A stretch of DNA of 64,000 bases from Candidatus Thiodiazotropha sp. (ex Codakia rugifera). Its GTDB lineage: Bacteria > Pseudomonadota > Gammaproteobacteria > Chromatiales > Chromatiaceae. Both the position numbers and the translations under genes were made by a program. The notes beneath the pieces are model-generated. The model ran no database searches and was not told the origin of the DNA. It saw only the letters and a program-made list of their open reading frames with translations. Positions 1-10,361 of the stretch are shown here, in pieces. Numbering within the stretch: position 1 is the stretch's first letter; each line of letters opens with the position of its first letter. Location of the stretch: contig JAHXHN010000003.1 of NCBI GenBank assembly GCA_025656675.1, positions 558,001 to 622,000 of the forward strand, written 5' to 3'.

Positions 1-953
1 CCCGGATAGTCCAATCCGGCAGAAATAGAGTGGGTCTCAATGATCTGACCATCAGCATCTTCCATCAGATAGGTACGATTGCCATGTAAAACACCTGGTT
101 TGCCGGCACAGAGTGGGGCCGCATGTTGCCCCGTTTCCAGGCCGTTGCCGGCCGCTTCAACACCATAAATCGCAACCGCTTGATCGTCCAGATAGGGATA
201 GAAAAGACCGATGGCATTTGAGCCACCGCCTACACAGGCTACCAATGCATCTGGCTGACGACCTGCCTGGTGTAGCATCTGGGTACGCGCCTCTCTGCCG
301 ATGATTGATTGAAAGTCACGTACCATCGCCGGATAAGGATGCGGCCCGGCCACCGTGCCAATGATGTAAAAAGTGTTATCTACGTTTGTTACCCAATCAC
401 GCATCGCTTCATTAAGTGCATCCTTGAGCGTTTTTGAACCAGACTCCACCGCTCTCACTTCTGCTCCAAGCAGACGCATACGATAGACGTTTGCCTCCTG
501 GCGAATGATATCCACAGCCCCCATATAGACCACACACTCCAACCCTAGCCTGGCGGCGACTGTCGCACTGGCCACCCCATGTTGGCCAGCGCCTGTTTCA
601 GCGATGATACGACGCTTACCCATATGCCGCGCGAGCAAGGCCTGTCCGACAGTGTTGTTCACCTTATGCGCACCAGTGTGATTCAGATCCTCTCGTTTCA
701 GGTAGATCTGTGCACCACCCAACTGTTCACTCCAGCGTCTGGCATGGTAGATAGGTGATGGACGACCAACGTAGTTAGCGAGATCCTCATCCAACTCCTT
801 CAGGAAATTCTCATCTGCCATGTAATGATTGTAAGCAGCGCGTAACTCTTCCAGAGGCTCCATCAACGTCTCAGATACGAACAGCCCTCCGTAGGGCCCA
901 AAATGCCCTCGTTCGTCAGGTAGTGTCCCAATGATATTTTCAGTTATCGCCAC
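1..953 (-). CDS. trpB: Tryptophan synthase beta chain (3' end cut by the window edge)
   Basis: Makes L-tryptophan from indole and serine with PLP, as the beta subunit of the TrpAB complex. Seen: about 317 of the usual ~400 residues. The N-terminal part reads [19 protein letters not shown], followed by the PLP-lysine segment [10 protein letters not shown] and the motif [13 protein letters not shown]. The glycine-rich phosphate loop ([10 protein letters not shown]) is also present. The start is a GTG at 951-953 that overlaps the end of trpF by 14 bases, with AGGAG seven bases before it. This points to translational coupling with trpF. trpA is expected just beyond the left edge but cannot be seen. 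Function is certain; only the C-terminus is missing. Confidence 0.97.
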   Translation of the reverse strand, partial: MAITENIIGTLPDERGHFGPYGGLFVSETLMEPLEELRAAYNHYMADENFLKELDEDLANYVGRPSPIYHARRWSEQLGGAQIYLKREDLNHTGAHKVNNTVGQALLARHMGKRRIIAETGAGQHGVASATVAARLGLECVVYMGAVDIIRQEANVYRMRLLGAEVRAVESGSKTLKDALNEAMRDWVTNVDNTFYIIGTVAGPHPYPAMVRDFQSIIGREARTQMLHQAGRQPDALVACVGGGSNAIGLFYPYLDDQAVAIYGVEAAGNGLETGQHAAPLCAGKPGVLHGNRTYLMEDADGQIIETHSISAGLDYP

Positions 954-1563
954 GCTTTACTCCTGCAATGAAGGCTTCAATCTTTGCGGCATCTTTCACC
1001 CCTTTCGATACTTCAACACCACCACTGACATCCACGGCATAGGGATGCACCTGTCTTATCGCCTGAACCACATTCTGCGGATTGAGACCACCCGCAAGAA
1101 TGACCTTCGAAGCCAAGGCTGGTGAGATCCTGTTCCAATCGAAGCACTGCCCCGTACCCCCGGGCGTACCCGCTTGATAGCTATCGAGCAATAACCCTGA
1201 AGCAGGGTTAAATTCACGCTCAACCATAGCCAGATCAATCCCCTCACGCATCCTTACCGCTTTGATCCAGGGTCGGTCATAACCACTGCAGTCCGCCACA
1301 GTCTCATGTCCATGGAACTGCAGCAGATCGATAGGTACCTCACGGATACAGCGTTCGATCTGTGAACGAGTCTCATCTACAAAAAGACCTACCACTGTAA
1401 CAAATGGCGGCAGGGTTTTCACAATGGCCTGAGCCTGCTTCAGCGTAACTGCCCGAGGACTGGGCGGATAAAACACCAACCCGATCGCATCAGCACCGTG
1501 CCGGACAGCTTCAGCAGCATCTTCCACTCGGGTGATACCACATATTTTTATCCGGGTTCTCAT
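940..1563 (-). CDS. trpF: Phosphoribosylanthranilate isomerase
   Basis: Catalyses the Amadori rearrangement of phosphoribosylanthranilate to CdRP, the third step of tryptophan synthesis. Seen: a 207-residue TIM-barrel protein of normal length, with the N-terminal motif [13 protein letters not shown] holding the general-base Cys, the segment [10 protein letters not shown], and the phosphate-binding end VDVSGGVE. I chose the ATG at 1563, which has GAGGA upstream, instead of a longer frame whose first 15 residues ([15 protein letters not shown]) look non-native. Its stop overlaps the GTG of trpB, so the two form an operon. It lies 221 bp downstream of truA in the same direction, an arrangement I recall from many Gammaproteobacteria. 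Confidence 0.95.
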   Translation of the reverse strand: MRTRIKICGITRVEDAAEAVRHGADAIGLVFYPPSPRAVTLKQAQAIVKTLPPFVTVVGLFVDETRSQIERCIREVPIDLLQFHGHETVADCSGYDRPWIKAVRMREGIDLAMVEREFNPASGLLLDSYQAGTPGGTGQCFDWNRISPALASKVILAGGLNPQNVVQAIRQVHPYAVDVSGGVEVSKGVKDAAKIEAFIAGVKRGDN

Positions 1564-1784
1564 GATCCTGTAATCCTCAGTTGAACACCATGAAGAGCAC
1601 ATTGGCAACGTAACGCCGTTCAGCCAATCGATTTAATCTTTGGGCAGTCAATAAATTCATGTTCTCAAAGCGATTTACGGAGTAGATAGCGGCCAATTGC
1701 GGATTCTAGAACGATCTGCAGAAAGATACAGCATGCCGATCGCTTGTGCTATGGCAAACGCCATCATGAATGTCATTTCTCGCG

Positions 1785-2594
1785 TCAAATACTGGATGGC
1801 GACGCATGACATAGATCATTGATCTGCTGTGCGCCTGTAGATGCTGGAATATTGAATGTTGCCGGGTAATCAACCTTGGTAAGGTAGAGTCCTTGTGGGG
1901 GAGCCGTGACGCCACCCAGCGTACGGTCACGTAAGCAAAGCACCTCTTCAGCCCACGACACGGCCTGCTCTCCTTTGCCTATGGCAATTAACACGCCTGC
2001 GATATTTCGAACCATATGGTGTAGAAAGGCATTGGCATGCACCTCGATACTCACCATGCTGCCTTGTCGTTTGACAGTCAAACTATGGATGGTTCTGACG
2101 GGGTGTTTAGCTTGGCAACCTAGGGCACGATAAGAAGAGAAATCATGGGTGCCAACTAGCTTTTGAGCCGCAATATGCATACGAGACTCATCCAATGGCT
2201 GGTGAATCCATACAGCGCGTTTACGCCATAGTGCCGAGCGAAATTCCTGATTCAGGATCAGATAGCGATAGTGCCGCCCAACGGCTGAAAAGCGAGCATG
2301 AAACGCCTCCGGCACCTGTTTGGCCCAACTGATGCTGGTATCACCAGGGAGATTGACATTAGTTCCCAAGACCCAGGACCTGTTGGATCGATCTGCACCG
2401 GTTTCGAAATGGACCACCTGACCAGTAGCATGTACGCCACTATCAGTACGTCCGGCACAATGCACCGTGACATCATGATCGGCAACCCGGGATAGGGCTA
2501 GCTGCAATAATTCCTGTACGCTACGAACATCCCCCTGGAACTGCCAGCCATGAAATGCACTGCCATCGTATTCCACCCCAAGTGCTATCTTCAT
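1785..2594 (-). CDS. truA: tRNA pseudouridine(38-40) synthase TruA
   Basis: Converts uridines 38-40 of the tRNA anticodon arm to pseudouridine. Seen: 269 residues, the usual size, starting MKIALGVEYDGSAFHGWQ, with the catalytic Asp51 in CAGRTDSGVHA. Further family signatures are FHARFSAVGRHYRY and the C-terminal FLHHMVRNIAG. It lies between fimV and trpF on the same strand. A strong terminator stands just before its start (2610-2637), so truA needs either readthrough from fimV or its own promoter inside the short spacer or the fimV 3' end. Function is secure; the C-terminal ten residues are unremarkable. Confidence 0.97.
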   Translation of the reverse strand: MKIALGVEYDGSAFHGWQFQGDVRSVQELLQLALSRVADHDVTVHCAGRTDSGVHATGQVVHFETGADRSNRSWVLGTNVNLPGDTSISWAKQVPEAFHARFSAVGRHYRYLILNQEFRSALWRKRAVWIHQPLDESRMHIAAQKLVGTHDFSSYRALGCQAKHPVRTIHSLTVKRQGSMVSIEVHANAFLHHMVRNIAGVLIAIGKGEQAVSWAEEVLCLRDRTLGGVTAPPQGLYLTKVDYPATFNIPASTGAQQINDLCHASPSSI

Positions 2595-2609
2595 GCACCA
2601 CCCTGAAAT

Positions 2610-2637
2610 AAAAAAAGGGGCGCACTCAGTGCGCCCC
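2610..2637 (-). terminator. Rho-independent terminator of fimV
   Basis: A perfect nine-base-pair GC-rich stem (ggggcgcac / gtgcgcccc) with a three-base loop, followed on the minus strand by seven Ts. It ends the fimV transcript only 16 bases before the truA start codon. Confidence 0.92.
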
Positions 2638-2660
2638 TCTGAAGTTAGATACCCTTACTG

Positions 2661-5381
2661 TCAGGAACCGAGATTATTCAATAACTCCTCGGCCTCTTTC
2701 TGCTGCAGCTCGCTGCCTTCACTGGCAACTTCCTCTAGGATGCCTTTTGCACCTTCATTGTCACCCATATCGATATAGGCACGGGCGAGATCCAATTTGG
2801 TTGTAATCTCATCAGTAGAGTCAAGATCCAGATTTTCGCTATGACTGTGTAACAGGCTTAGCTCATCAATTTCCGAATCTTCATTGTCCAGATCAGAAGA
2901 GAGACCCTCCAACTCCTTTTCTATGCTTTCTAGATCGAGGTTGTCCAATGACTCGGAATCCTCAAGTTCGATCGCATCTGAAGCGGATTCTGCAGACACA
3001 GAATGAGAGGGGGACTCATCTTCCTCTATGTCAGCCAGGTCAAAAGGTAGAGGCTCGTCAGTCTCAGCCTTGGCCTGCTCTGAATCAACATCCAGATCGC
3101 TCAAATCAATATTCAGCGCATCCGAGTCATCATTGACCGCCTCACCTGATTCCATCTTATTGAGAAATTCTGAGTCCAGCGATAGATCGGCCTCAAGGCT
3201 TTCCGAGTCAAGTCCATCAAGATTATCCAGATCGCTGAGATCCATCGAATCGATCTCAACTTCGGATGTTTGTTGTAATGCCTCAACCTGAGGCTGCTCT
3301 TCCATACTACTGAGAGCGTCCGAACTGAGATCCAGTCCCAAGTCATCCACTTCATCCGCGTCAGAAAGAGCAGCACCGGCAGCCATTCCCGCTGCACCTG
3401 CAAACAATGCATGGGCAGGATCCAATTCCTGACCCATGGCAGCTATTTTCGACCAGGCATCAGGCTGTCGATCTTCAACACCCGCATCATGCAACTCTTG
3501 GGCAAGTGATGTGAATTCACTGGGCTTTTTAGCTGAAAAGTAGATCTCAACCAATTTGTGCTTGAGCTCTTCCCGCTCAGGAAATTTATCAATGGCCTGC
3601 TTTATCAGCTCTTCAGCTTGTTGATAGCGACCATACGCTATATAGACATCAGCTTCGGATAAGGGATCAACTTCACCTGTTTCATCTTGTAATGCATCGA
3701 TATCACTGGGTGAGAAATCACTCATAAACGAGGTTTCATCGGTCGGTGCCGTGAGTGAGCTGTTATCATCCTTACCACTGACGACTACACCACTGTCAGG
3801 TGAAACCAATATACTCTCTGCAAATTCGGCCTCAGCCTCTTTGCGACGACGCATAATCATCCACAATAGACCGATCAACAGGACCGCGACACCTCCGACG
3901 ATACTCAGGAGACTGCTGTTTTCTTTCAAGCCATCGAAGTAAGACACCTTCTTTGGTGGCATTTTGACAACAGGTGGTGCTACCGGTTGCTCAGCGGTGA
4001 CAGGAGGCTTGACTGTGGCTGTCGGTGCAGGCGTTGGCTCAACCACTGGCGCTGGAGCTTCCTCTTCTGCTGCGGCCTGCTGCTGTGCTGCCTCGATTTG
4101 TGCCTCGATATCGACTTCTTCGATCAGCGTACCTTCTGGAACCGGTACCACAGGCAGCTCAGCCTCAACCATGGGTTGTGGCTCAATCTCAGTTTCAGGT
4201 TCTGCCGCTACTTCTGCTTCCACAGGTGCCGGCATTGACGCTTCCGCAGGTTCAGGTTCAACCGACTTCATCTCCTCCATTTTCTCAGAGGCGATATCCT
4301 GAGCCGTTTGGATCTCAGCGAGTTGATCACTCTTCAGTGTCAGCAGACGCTGAATATCCTGGATCTGTTTCTCAAGCTCCTGAACCCGGGTTCGTAATGT
4401 GTCATTCTCCTGCAGAGCCCCTTCATTGGACTCCTTGACAAGCATGATCTCCTGCTTCAGTCGGTCAAGCTCGTTACTGGATTCAGCCATACCCTCCCGA
4501 TCAGCCGCTTCACCGGCACCGGGTTTGGCAGAAATTAATTTAAGGCGGTCTTCATCTTTTGGCTTCGCTCTACCGGGCTTCTTGTCAGCCGATGGTTTTG
4601 CAGAGACACCCGCGCGGCCCGAGCGCCACGCCTGGGTCTGCGCAAGAAACTCATTAAGTGCCTCACGTTTTGAAAGAGAAGTGACATCAGCATCCTCAGG
4701 CAGGCGCAATATCTTGCCCACTTTAAGGTTATTCACATTGTTTTTGATAAAGGCCGACGGGTTATGGCGTTGCAGTGCCATCATCACCTGCTCGACAGAC
4801 TCCTCTGACCGCTGCATCTGCTTCGCAATTTTCCAGAGATTGTCATTGGGCTGCACAGGACCATATTCTCTGGCATCGCCACTACTCATGGAGGAACTCG
4901 CCGTCTCTGTCCGTGCGATGGCTGTCCGGCGGGAAGGTGCTGTTTTCGTAACCGGGGAAGAGACCGGTTGCGGTGACCGTCTTAGTGTCACTGGTGGATC
5001 CAGCAGCACCGTATATTCACGCACCAACCTTCCCTTAGGCCAATTCACTTCAACCAGGAAATTCAGGAAGGGTTCCCGTATGGCATCAGAACTGGAAATT
5101 GTTATCACCGGCTTACCTGATGGCGACAACATAGGCGTGAACTTCAGACCGGTCAACAAAAAGGGTCTATCCATACCCGCATTGTTAAAGGCCTCTAGAG
5201 AGGCCAGCGAGACACGAACATCCTGCAGTTCTTCCTGGGTGACAGAAAGCAGATCGATATCGGCCTTAAAAGTCTGGTTGAGCGCCGATTGGGGATGTAT
5301 TTCACCCAATCCGAGAGCCAGAGCACCCATGGGTGATAGGGCTGTTGCGACAGCCACTGCCAGAGACAGCTTACGAATCAT
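2661..5381 (-). CDS. fimV: FimV-family polar hub protein (LysM, membrane segment, TPR end)
   Basis: FimV/HubP proteins organise the cell pole, including type IV pili, the chemotaxis array and the flagellar machinery. Seen: 906 residues with a signal peptide (ending LSPMGALALG), the FimV N-terminal region to about residue 130, and a periplasmic LysM at about 173-228. A coiled coil follows at about 300-365, then a Pro/Glu/Ala-rich linker and one transmembrane helix near 495-515 followed by Arg residues. The cytoplasmic tail is very acidic, with repeated Asp/Ser/Leu blocks, and ends in a FimV-type TPR of about 45 residues. A strong AGGAGGAAGC precedes the ATG. Its presence fits the polar genes FlhF, FleN, ParC and ParP seen downstream. 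FimV here could act as the HubP-like landmark; that role is inference. Confidence 0.93.
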   Translation of the reverse strand: MIRKLSLAVAVATALSPMGALALGLGEIHPQSALNQTFKADIDLLSVTQEELQDVRVSLASLEAFNNAGMDRPFLLTGLKFTPMLSPSGKPVITISSSDAIREPFLNFLVEVNWPKGRLVREYTVLLDPPVTLRRSPQPVSSPVTKTAPSRRTAIARTETASSSMSSGDAREYGPVQPNDNLWKIAKQMQRSEESVEQVMMALQRHNPSAFIKNNVNNLKVGKILRLPEDADVTSLSKREALNEFLAQTQAWRSGRAGVSAKPSADKKPGRAKPKDEDRLKLISAKPGAGEAADREGMAESSNELDRLKQEIMLVKESNEGALQENDTLRTRVQELEKQIQDIQRLLTLKSDQLAEIQTAQDIASEKMEEMKSVEPEPAEASMPAPVEAEVAAEPETEIEPQPMVEAELPVVPVPEGTLIEEVDIEAQIEAAQQQAAAEEEAPAPVVEPTPAPTATVKPPVTAEQPVAPPVVKMPPKKVSYFDGLKENSSLLSIVGGVAVLLIGLLWMIMRRRKEAEAEFAESILVSPDSGVVVSGKDDNSSLTAPTDETSFMSDFSPSDIDALQDETGEVDPLSEADVYIAYGRYQQAEELIKQAIDKFPEREELKHKLVEIYFSAKKPSEFTSLAQELHDAGVEDRQPDAWSKIAAMGQELDPAHALFAGAAGMAAGAALSDADEVDDLGLDLSSDALSSMEEQPQVEALQQTSEVEIDSMDLSDLDNLDGLDSESLEADLSLDSEFLNKMESGEAVNDDSDALNIDLSDLDVDSEQAKAETDEPLPFDLADIEEDESPSHSVSAESASDAIELEDSESLDNLDLESIEKELEGLSSDLDNEDSEIDELSLLHSHSENLDLDSTDEITTKLDLARAYIDMGDNEGAKGILEEVASEGSELQQKEAEELLNNLGS

Positions 5382-5723
5382 GCTTCCTCCTTGCCAGAAA
5401 ACATACCCTACCGGTCAAACTCGTTCCGACACAGTGGGCAAAAAGGCCCGCTGAACAGTCCCGATAGGTTTAGAATAAACTTAACAATTAGTCGCTAACT
5501 ATAGCTGATGAATGATCTTTTTACCAAAACTTCAATGATCTTCACACTATTTTCTGCATTACTACTCCGCAGCTAGCCCACGACTGCCCAAAGTGAGAAT
5601 CAGGTCGGGTTTTTCACCTTTAAAATTTGCCCAAGTTACACGCCAAATAGAAAACCCCGTCGTCAGTCGATCGACTCTACGACGGGGTTAAATGTGCTTC
5701 TCCAGATAGAATCTGTCAGCAAT
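5382..5723 (-). other. Intergenic region between asd and fimV
   Basis: 342 bp without a gene. It holds the asd terminator on its left side and presumably the fimV promoter on its right, but I see no convincing -35/-10 pair. Confidence 0.6.
5649..5689 (-). terminator. Rho-independent terminator after asd
   Basis: Eleven-base stem aaccccgtcgt / acgacggggtt (5653-5663 with 5679-5689). The loop itself contains the palindrome agtcgatcgact. On the minus strand it is followed by TTTTCTATTT. It sits 35 bases after the asd stop and closes the leuCDB-asd run. Confidence 0.85.
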
Positions 5724-6839
5724 TTATCCTTCCAGCAGAATCCTCAGCATTCGTCGCAGTGGTTCCGCAGCACCCCATAACAGCTGATCACCTACAGTAA
5801 AGGCATTGAGATACTCATTACCCAGGTTCATTTTCCTCAGACGTCCCACCGGGACGGTCAATGTACCTGTAACCTGGGCCGGATTTAATTCTCGTACTGT
5901 GATATCCCGTTCATTCGGAATAACCTTTGCCCAACTATTGGCGCCGTCCAGCATCGACTCCACTTCGTCTATCGGCACATCACTACGTAACTTTATGGTC
6001 AATGCCTGACTATGGCAACGCATGGAGCCGATACGCACACAAGTTCCATCAATTGGAACAGGATTATCACTGCGCCCCAAAATCTTGTTGGTTTCAACAA
6101 ACCCCTTCCATTCCTCTTTGCTCTGACCGTTATCCAAGGGTACATCGATCCATGGAATCAGGCTCCCGGCTAAAGCGGTACCAAAATTGTCAGTTGGAAA
6201 ACCATCACTTCGCAGCGTCTCTGCAACCTCTCTGTCGATCTCGAGGATAGCAGAGGCAGGGTCTGCTAGTTTTTTCTGTACAGCCTTCTCGACAGCACCC
6301 ATCTGACTGATCAGCTCGCGCATGTTTTTCGCACCCGCTCCCGAGGCAGCCTGATAGGTCATTGAAGTGACCCACTCTACCTGGTCCTCTTGAAACAATC
6401 CGCCGAGTGCCATCAGCATTAAACTGACCGTGCAATTTCCACCAATGAAGTCTTTTTTGCCGTTAGCCAGCCCGTCACGAATCACTGCGTTGTTGACCGG
6501 GTCGAGGACAATCAGCGTGTGATCTTTCATACGCAAGCTGGAGGCTGCATCAATCCAATAGCCTTTCCAACCGGTAGCACGCAATTTTTCGTAGACCTGA
6601 TTGGTATAGCCACCACCCTGACAGGTCACGATCGCCTCCATCTCCTTCAAGGCATCGATATCGGTAGCATCTTTCAACGGGGCTATCTCCCTGCCAATAT
6701 CCGGTCCTGGCAGCCCTACCTGAGAAGTCGTGAAGAACACCGGTTCTTCAATCCCTGTAAAATCGTTCTCCTCCAGCATACGTCCCATCAGGACGGATCC
6801 CACCATGCCTCGCCAACCAACAAATCCAACTCGTTTCAT
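5724..6839 (-). CDS. asd: Aspartate-semialdehyde dehydrogenase
   Basis: Reduces aspartyl phosphate to aspartate semialdehyde with NADPH, the branch point to lysine/DAP, threonine and methionine. Seen: 371 residues, the length of the E. coli-type enzyme. It has an N-terminal Rossmann loop ([12 protein letters not shown]), the catalytic Cys136 in GGNCTVS, the segment [12 protein letters not shown] and the late [11 protein letters not shown]. It lies 110 bp downstream of leuB in the same direction. The pairing leuB-asd-fimV-truA is familiar from Pseudomonas-like genomes. A terminator follows. No oddities are visible. Confidence 0.97.
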   Translation of the reverse strand: MKRVGFVGWRGMVGSVLMGRMLEENDFTGIEEPVFFTTSQVGLPGPDIGREIAPLKDATDIDALKEMEAIVTCQGGGYTNQVYEKLRATGWKGYWIDAASSLRMKDHTLIVLDPVNNAVIRDGLANGKKDFIGGNCTVSLMLMALGGLFQEDQVEWVTSMTYQAASGAGAKNMRELISQMGAVEKAVQKKLADPASAILEIDREVAETLRSDGFPTDNFGTALAGSLIPWIDVPLDNGQSKEEWKGFVETNKILGRSDNPVPIDGTCVRIGSMRCHSQALTIKLRSDVPIDEVESMLDGANSWAKVIPNERDITVRELNPAQVTGTLTVPVGRLRKMNLGNEYLNAFTVGDQLLWGAAEPLRRMLRILLEG

Positions 6840-6844
6840 CTTAA

Positions 6845-6956
6845 AAACCCAAAAAGTATTTTTGAATCCTGAAATTAGAATAGAACGCGTACATATAAAT
6901 AGAGCTTACGCGCGCAATAACTCAAAATTCAACATTAAAAAATTCATAATTAACCT
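6845..6956. repeat. AT-rich degenerate heptamer-like repeat between asd and leuB
   Basis: The asd-leuB spacer contains tttttgaatcctgaaatt near 6857-6874 and actcaaaattcaac followed by aattcataattaacc near 6921-6956. The right part resembles the aactcaaaactc units flanking flhA at 49950-50082, including the tail ending in ttaa at the stop codon of the upstream gene. It is a probable decayed member of the same repeat family. This rests on visual similarity only. Confidence 0.35.
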
Positions 6957-8026
6957 ATTGCCGCAACGACAGCATCACCCATCGCCTCACAGCCCACTTC
7001 GGTCATCTCATCCGACATGATGTCCGGTGTGCGCAAGCCATCATCCAAAACCTTATCGACAGCGCGTTCAATACGATCTGCCATTGCCGGCTCATCCAGG
7101 CTGTATCGCAACATCATTGCCACGGAAAGAATGGTCGCCAGTGGGTTGGCTGTCCCATTCCCCGCTATATCTGGCGCCGATCCGTGTATCGGCTCATACA
7201 TACCCTTACCCTGCTCATCCAACGATGCAGAGGGCAGCATACCAATAGAGCCTGTTAACATCGCCGCACAATCGGACAGGATATCGCCAAACATATTGGT
7301 CGTCACCATCACATCAAACTGTTTTGGCCATTTCACCAACTGCATGGCCGCATTGTCTACATACATGTGACTCAATTCCACATCGGGGTGCTCTTCGCCG
7401 ATCCGGCTCACCACCTCACGCCATAATTCTGTACATTCAAGCACATTCGCCTTATCAACAGAGCAGATCCGCTTGCCCCTTTTTTTCGCAATATCGAAAG
7501 CCACCCGGGCGATGCGGTCGATTTCAGGCTCACTGTAGACCAGTGTGTTAAAACCCTGTCGTTCACCACTATCTAATTCCCGGACACCGCGTGGCTGACC
7601 AAAATAGATGCCGCCTGTCAGCTCACGTACAATCATGATATCAAGACCTGCAACAATATCGGCCTTAAGACTGGATGCATCCGCCAGTTGTGGATAGAGA
7701 ATGGCAGGACGAAGATTTGCAAAAAGATTGAGCGTGGATCGCAGACCCAACAATCCCTTTTCCGGACGTATTGAGATATCCAGTGCCTCCCACTTCGGGC
7801 CCCCGACTGCACCGAGTAAAATGGCATCCGCCTCTTTTGCCAGATCCAAGGTTGCATCAGGCAACGGTCCGCCGGTGGCATCAATAGCCGCACCGCCAAC
7901 CAGTGCCTCATCCAGATCGATGTCCAGCTCATAATTATCGCGGAGCGACGCCAACACTTTAACTGCCTCAGCGACAATTTCAGGGCCTATTCCGTCACCC
8001 GGCAGTATCAGAATACTCTTACTCAT
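6950..8026 (-). CDS. leuB: 3-isopropylmalate dehydrogenase
   Basis: Oxidatively decarboxylates 3-isopropylmalate to 2-ketoisocaproate with NAD and Mg2+, the third step of leucine synthesis. Seen: 358 residues, the normal length. The N-terminal [11 protein letters not shown] is present, with the substrate-binding segment [10 protein letters not shown] (134-143, Tyr141) and catalytic Lys192 in VDKANVL. The metal-binding Asps lie in MYVDNAAMQ and NMFGDILSD (224, 248, 252), and the family stretch [15 protein letters not shown] is intact. It is 124 bp downstream of leuD on the same strand, so leuC-leuD-leuB-asd probably forms one transcript. Confidence 0.98.
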   Translation of the reverse strand: MSKSILILPGDGIGPEIVAEAVKVLASLRDNYELDIDLDEALVGGAAIDATGGPLPDATLDLAKEADAILLGAVGGPKWEALDISIRPEKGLLGLRSTLNLFANLRPAILYPQLADASSLKADIVAGLDIMIVRELTGGIYFGQPRGVRELDSGERQGFNTLVYSEPEIDRIARVAFDIAKKRGKRICSVDKANVLECTELWREVVSRIGEEHPDVELSHMYVDNAAMQLVKWPKQFDVMVTTNMFGDILSDCAAMLTGSIGMLPSASLDEQGKGMYEPIHGSAPDIAGNGTANPLATILSVAMMLRYSLDEPAMADRIERAVDKVLDDGLRTPDIMSDEMTEVGCEAMGDAVVAAIG

Positions 8027-8150
8027 TATTAATCACCTGAAGTAGCCCCACCGCACACTGAGAAAATGTTAGTGGGTGATTTACGTTGTAATTCAACCTA
8101 TTAAATGAACTTATTTGCAATCCACTTAAAGACTGCTGCGGTATAATTGA

Positions 8151-8792
8151 TCACTTGCCATGAAACAGCCAAGGTGCCTCACTTTTTCTTTGCTTTTCAT
8201 ACGCCTTGATGGCATCGATTTTTTGCAGTGTAAGACCAATGTCATCCAAGCCATTAATGAGACAGTGCTTTCGAAAGGGATCCACCTCAAACAAAATCCG
8301 CTCATCACCTATAACCAGTGCTTGCTTGTGCAGATCAACAGTCATGCCCAACGCCTGGTCATCACTGGCCAACCGAAAAAGATCGTCAATTATTTTCTCT
8401 TCTAATACAATAGGTAATAGACCATTTTTAAAGCAGTTATTAAAGAATATATCTGCATAACTTGGCGCTAGAATAACCCGAAATCCGTAATCCTCCAGAG
8501 CCCAAGGGGCATGTTCACGGGATGACCCACAACCAAAATTCTTTCGTGTTAACAGAATCTGTGCACCTATATAACGGCTGTCATTAAGTACGAAATCCGG
8601 ATTTACAGGTCTTTTACTGTTATCCATTCCCGGCTCACCCTGATCAAGATAACGCCACTCATCAAACAGGTTGGGCCCAAAGCCTGAACGTTTAATCGAT
8701 TTCAGAAACTGCTTCGGAATAATCGCATCTGTATCTACATTGGACCTGTCCAAGGGACAGACAATGCCTGTGAATATCTCAAATTTTTGCAT
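8151..8792 (-). CDS. leuD: 3-isopropylmalate dehydratase small subunit
   Basis: Forms the isopropylmalate isomerase with LeuC and carries the swivelling domain that completes the active site. Seen: 213 residues, starting [16 protein letters not shown], with the signatures [12 protein letters not shown] and [15 protein letters not shown]. The lid segment [17 protein letters not shown] is also intact. It begins 28 bases after the leuC stop and precedes leuB. Length and motifs are typical of the bacterial LeuCD enzyme. Confidence 0.97.
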   Translation of the reverse strand: MQKFEIFTGIVCPLDRSNVDTDAIIPKQFLKSIKRSGFGPNLFDEWRYLDQGEPGMDNSKRPVNPDFVLNDSRYIGAQILLTRKNFGCGSSREHAPWALEDYGFRVILAPSYADIFFNNCFKNGLLPIVLEEKIIDDLFRLASDDQALGMTVDLHKQALVIGDERILFEVDPFRKHCLINGLDDIGLTLQKIDAIKAYEKQRKSEAPWLFHGK

Positions 8793-8820
8793 GATATTTT
8801 CCTCGTTTCCGAACTGTTTC

Positions 8821-10242
8821 TTATCTATTGATCAGGCTAGCCACATCGACAAAGTGACCGCTCACAGCGGCGGCAGCAGCCATTGCCGGACTAACCAGAT
8901 GGGTACGACCTCCCTGCCCTTGTCTACCCTCGAAGTTTCGGTTGGAGGTGGAGGCACAGCGTTCCCCCGGCGATAGACGATCCGCATTCATGGCAAGACA
9001 CATGGAGCATCCCGGCTCACGCCATTCAAAGCCCGCATCGGTAAAGATCCGATCAAGTCCCTCCTCTTCCGCCTGAGCCTTAACCAGACCCGATCCCGGG
9101 ACCACCAGCGCCAATTTAATATTCGCCGCAACTTGCCGGCCATTGGCTATTTGTGCCGCTGCCCGCAGATCTTCTATACGTGAATTGGTGCATGAACCTA
9201 TAAAAACCTTGTCCAGAGCGATATCGCTCATAGGGGTGCCGGCTTCAAGCCCCATATAGTCTAATGCGCGTCCCATCCCTTCCGCTTTCACACTGTCCGG
9301 CTCATCCGCAGGATTGGGTACCGAATCATCGATACCCACAACCATCTCAGGTGAGGTTCCCCAGGTCACTTGGGGCTTGATAGCAGCCGCATCCAACGTC
9401 ACTACACGGTGAAACTCAGCACCTTCATCGCTATGCAGTGTCCGCCAGCTGGCCACAGCACGCTCCCATTGATCGCTATCAGGGGCATAGGGACGCCCCC
9501 GGACATAGTCGATGGTCTTGTCATCGACTGCGACAAAGCCTGCTCTTGCCCCTGCTTCAATTGCCATGTTACACAGTGTGAGCCGTCCTTCTATGGAAAG
9601 ATCCTCAATTGCGGAGCCCGCGAACTCTATCGCATAACCGGTCCCCCCCGCAGTGCCAATCTCACCGATAATCGCCAAAACGATATCCTTGGCGGTCACT
9701 CCAGGCCCTGTCTTGCCTTCAACCCGGACCTGCATTGCCTTTGATTTCTTCTGGATAAGGCACTGTGTAGCAAGCACATGCTCGACCTCAGATGTCCCGA
9801 TACCAAATGCCAGCGCGCCCATCGCACCATGGGTGGATGTATGAGAGTCACCACACACCACTGTCATTCCTGGCAGAGTTGCACCCTGCTCTGGACCTAC
9901 AACGTGGACAATACCCTGGCGTGTGTCGAGCATCTCGAACTCTGTGATACCAAATTCAATACAGTTTGCATCCAGTGTCTCGACCTGAGTACGAGAGATG
10001 GGATCCTCAATGGCTTTTACGCCACCGGCACGCTCGGTAGTCGGTACATTGTGATCCGGTGTCGCCAGATTGGCATCGACCCGCCAGGGCTTACGTTCAG
10101 CCAGACGCAATCCTTCGAATGCCTGAGGTGAGGTCACCTCGTGAACCAGATGACGATCGATATAGATCAGTGCGGTGCCATCTTTATCAGTCTGCACCAA
10201 GTGGGATTCCCAGAGTTTATCGTAAAGGGTTTTGGCACTCAT
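8821..10242 (-). CDS. leuC: 3-isopropylmalate dehydratase large subunit
   Basis: Aconitase-family [4Fe-4S] subunit that isomerises 2-isopropylmalate to 3-isopropylmalate. Seen: 473 residues with the cluster cysteines Cys351 ([12 protein letters not shown]), Cys412 and Cys415 ([11 protein letters not shown]), and the early motifs [14 protein letters not shown] and [13 protein letters not shown]. It is the first gene of the leuCDB-asd run. The 119-bp divergent spacer to the LysR gene at 10362 contains AT-rich dyad-like sequence (attcataatattt), a natural place for LysR control. The divergent lysR-leuC arrangement also occurs in Pseudomonas, as I recall. Confidence 0.98.
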   Translation of the reverse strand: MSAKTLYDKLWESHLVQTDKDGTALIYIDRHLVHEVTSPQAFEGLRLAERKPWRVDANLATPDHNVPTTERAGGVKAIEDPISRTQVETLDANCIEFGITEFEMLDTRQGIVHVVGPEQGATLPGMTVVCGDSHTSTHGAMGALAFGIGTSEVEHVLATQCLIQKKSKAMQVRVEGKTGPGVTAKDIVLAIIGEIGTAGGTGYAIEFAGSAIEDLSIEGRLTLCNMAIEAGARAGFVAVDDKTIDYVRGRPYAPDSDQWERAVASWRTLHSDEGAEFHRVVTLDAAAIKPQVTWGTSPEMVVGIDDSVPNPADEPDSVKAEGMGRALDYMGLEAGTPMSDIALDKVFIGSCTNSRIEDLRAAAQIANGRQVAANIKLALVVPGSGLVKAQAEEEGLDRIFTDAGFEWREPGCSMCLAMNADRLSPGERCASTSNRNFEGRQGQGGRTHLVSPAMAAAAAVSGHFVDVASLINR

Positions 10243-10361
10243 CTCTCATAACCTCATATTTTTTAAATGATCACCTGGACTCAGGTTTAAAAACATAGGG
10301 CAGTGTGCTACATAATACAAATTCATAATATTTATTTTTTCCATTCTTTACAGGAATAGAT

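Noticed and set aside
3964..5454. Long plus-strand frames opposite fimV
   Set aside because: Antisense shadows of the biased fimV codons (Ser/Thr/Gly-rich); fimV itself is unambiguous.
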